Assembly (NCBI GenBank): GCA_947260045.1
Contig: CAMYOP010000040.1
Location: 1 to 13,404 of the forward strand
DNA from: an uncultured Desulfobulbaceae bacterium
GTDB lineage: Bacteria; Desulfobacterota; Desulfobulbia; Desulfobulbales; Desulfobulbaceae
Direction of reading: 5' to 3'
Length of the DNA stretch: 13,404 nt
The position numbers and the translations under genes are program-made. The notes under the pieces were generated by a model. The model ran no database searches. It was not told the DNA's origin and saw only the letters and a list, made by a program, of their open reading frames with translations. Of the stretch, positions 12,823 through 13,404 are shown in pieces. Within the stretch, counting starts at the first letter, position 1, and every line of letters begins with the position of its first letter.

Positions 12823-13404
12823 GTGTGTGCTAATTGGAAAGAAGGGTTCGAGCCAAACTTGATTCTCGAACAAATAAATATAGGAAGGAAAATTGACCCT
12901 TCAGGTAAAGTCACATTTGAGGGTTTAAGCCATTTGTTAGACAAAACGACATTGTCGAATATGGTAAATTTTCATAAGGAAATACCTCTTGACGAAAGTT
13001 CTGGCATTATTTCAAAAGCATTATTTAATACAGGTGGAAGAAAAAAAATAGATAAAGAAACATTCCTTCAAGAAGTAAATAGGTTGGAAAAAAAGTATTT
13101 AAAAATTCCAAAATCACCTTTTGTTTTACTTTCTCTCGTTTCACTTTCACGAAACACTCCTCCAAGAAGAATAAGGATCAACGGCTCCACAATCACAATT
13201 AGCAACAATATTCCCTCAAGATTTCAAAAAGAAAATTCAAAGTTAATCAAAAAGTCATCTGGCTCTTTAGTTAGAAAAGTACCAACAAACTACCAATATA
13301 TAAGGGCAACAGTACAAGCAAGGTCAGCAGCAGATGCCGCAACTAAAGCTTTAGATGTGCTAGATTTAATTAGAGGAATTTGGAATCTGTCTCTCACTTT
13401 TAAA
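12823..13404 (+). CDS. AT-rich gene of unrecognised family, N-terminal 194 codons (3' end outside window)
   Basis: Open from the GTG at 12823 to the last base. The start is fixed by an in-frame TAA at 12820-12822 and by AAAGGA at 12808-12813 nine bases upstream; the first in-frame ATG is codon 47. There is no signal peptide or membrane segment. Visible landmarks are WKEGFEPN near the start, IPKSPFVLLSLVSLS, then PPRRIRINGSTITI, a lysine-rich middle, and YIRATVQARSAADAATKAL followed by DVLDLIRGIWNLSL. This mixed alpha/beta layout, with the final ARSxxxA...LDLxRGIWN block, reminds me of uncharacterised accessory-genome proteins, some carrying HEPN-type domains further on, but I cannot verify that. 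Blocks I counted are about 27-40% GC with AGA, ATA and TTA codons common, unlike the upstream genes, which suggests horizontal acquisition. Confidence 0.75.
   Translation, partial: MCANWKEGFEPNLILEQINIGRKIDPSGKVTFEGLSHLLDKTTLSNMVNFHKEIPLDESSGIISKALFNTGGRKKIDKETFLQEVNRLEKKYLKIPKSPFVLLSLVSLSRNTPPRRIRINGSTITISNNIPSRFQKENSKLIKKSSGSLVRKVPTNYQYIRATVQARSAADAATKALDVLDLIRGIWNLSLTFK

Noticed and set aside
12713..12942. Integron attC-like site (gcctaac at 12713 and gttagac near 12936)
   Set aside because: The two core-like heptamers are about 220 bases apart, one is inside the coding sequence, and they do not enclose a symmetric attC fold; the 12728-12755 hairpin alone is not enough.
12738..12944. 68-codon minus-strand frame
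   Set aside because: It overlaps the start of the well-supported plus-strand GTG gene and has no ribosome binding site or family signature.

Overview
The window is a stretch of bacterial chromosome with medium GC, roughly 47-55% in blocks I counted inside the main genes. It carries five or six real genes, two of them cut by the window edges. The gene set (an MFS permease, a YbeL/DUF1451-type zinc-ribbon protein, a secreted serine hydrolase fused to SH3 and coiled coil, and a periplasmic di-haem cytochrome c peroxidase/MauG-like protein) fits a Gram-negative, respiring bacterium. A Desulfobacterota-like host is my best guess, but only as an inference: no rRNA or marker gene is present.

Layout. 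Bases 1-672 hold the C-terminal half of an MFS permease. One base after its stop codon a convergent 63-codon cysteine-rich small protein ends (674-865, minus strand); it has a good ribosome binding site. A divergent, AT-rich intergenic region (866-1159) follows, then a 195-residue DUF1451 zinc-ribbon protein (1160-1747). A 339-base non-coding stretch contains two hairpins (one a 19-position stem) and a candidate promoter.

The dominant object is a single 2,924-codon open reading frame (2087-10861). It has a signal peptide, a serine beta-lactamase/NylB-type esterase domain with an apparently intact active site, an SH3b domain, about 2,236 consecutive residues without proline or cysteine that read as continuous coiled coil, a lysine-rich linker, and a C-terminal NTF2-like domain resembling the one attached to some L,D-transpeptidase (Cds6-type) proteins. 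The coil is built from long repeats. Three near-identical units at 6551-8974 differ by indels of 56 and 14 residues, exact multiples of seven. This protein is the most unusual thing here: a probable exported hydrolase on a very long, evolutionarily length-variable rod.

After it come a secreted di-haem cytochrome c peroxidase/MauG-family protein with extra cysteines (11153-12442), a 380-base stretch of mostly non-coding sequence with a weak 51-codon reading frame and a perfect 18-bp palindrome, and the first 194 codons of an AT-rich, GTG-started gene (12823 to the window end). That last gene looks compositionally foreign and I do not recognise it with confidence. I see no tRNA, rRNA, CRISPR array, transposase or intact integron site.

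No obvious single operon joins these genes: each large gene has its own upstream intergenic region of about 290-380 bases. The hydrolase protein and the peroxidase both act outside the cytoplasm, but the sequence shows no direct functional link between them.
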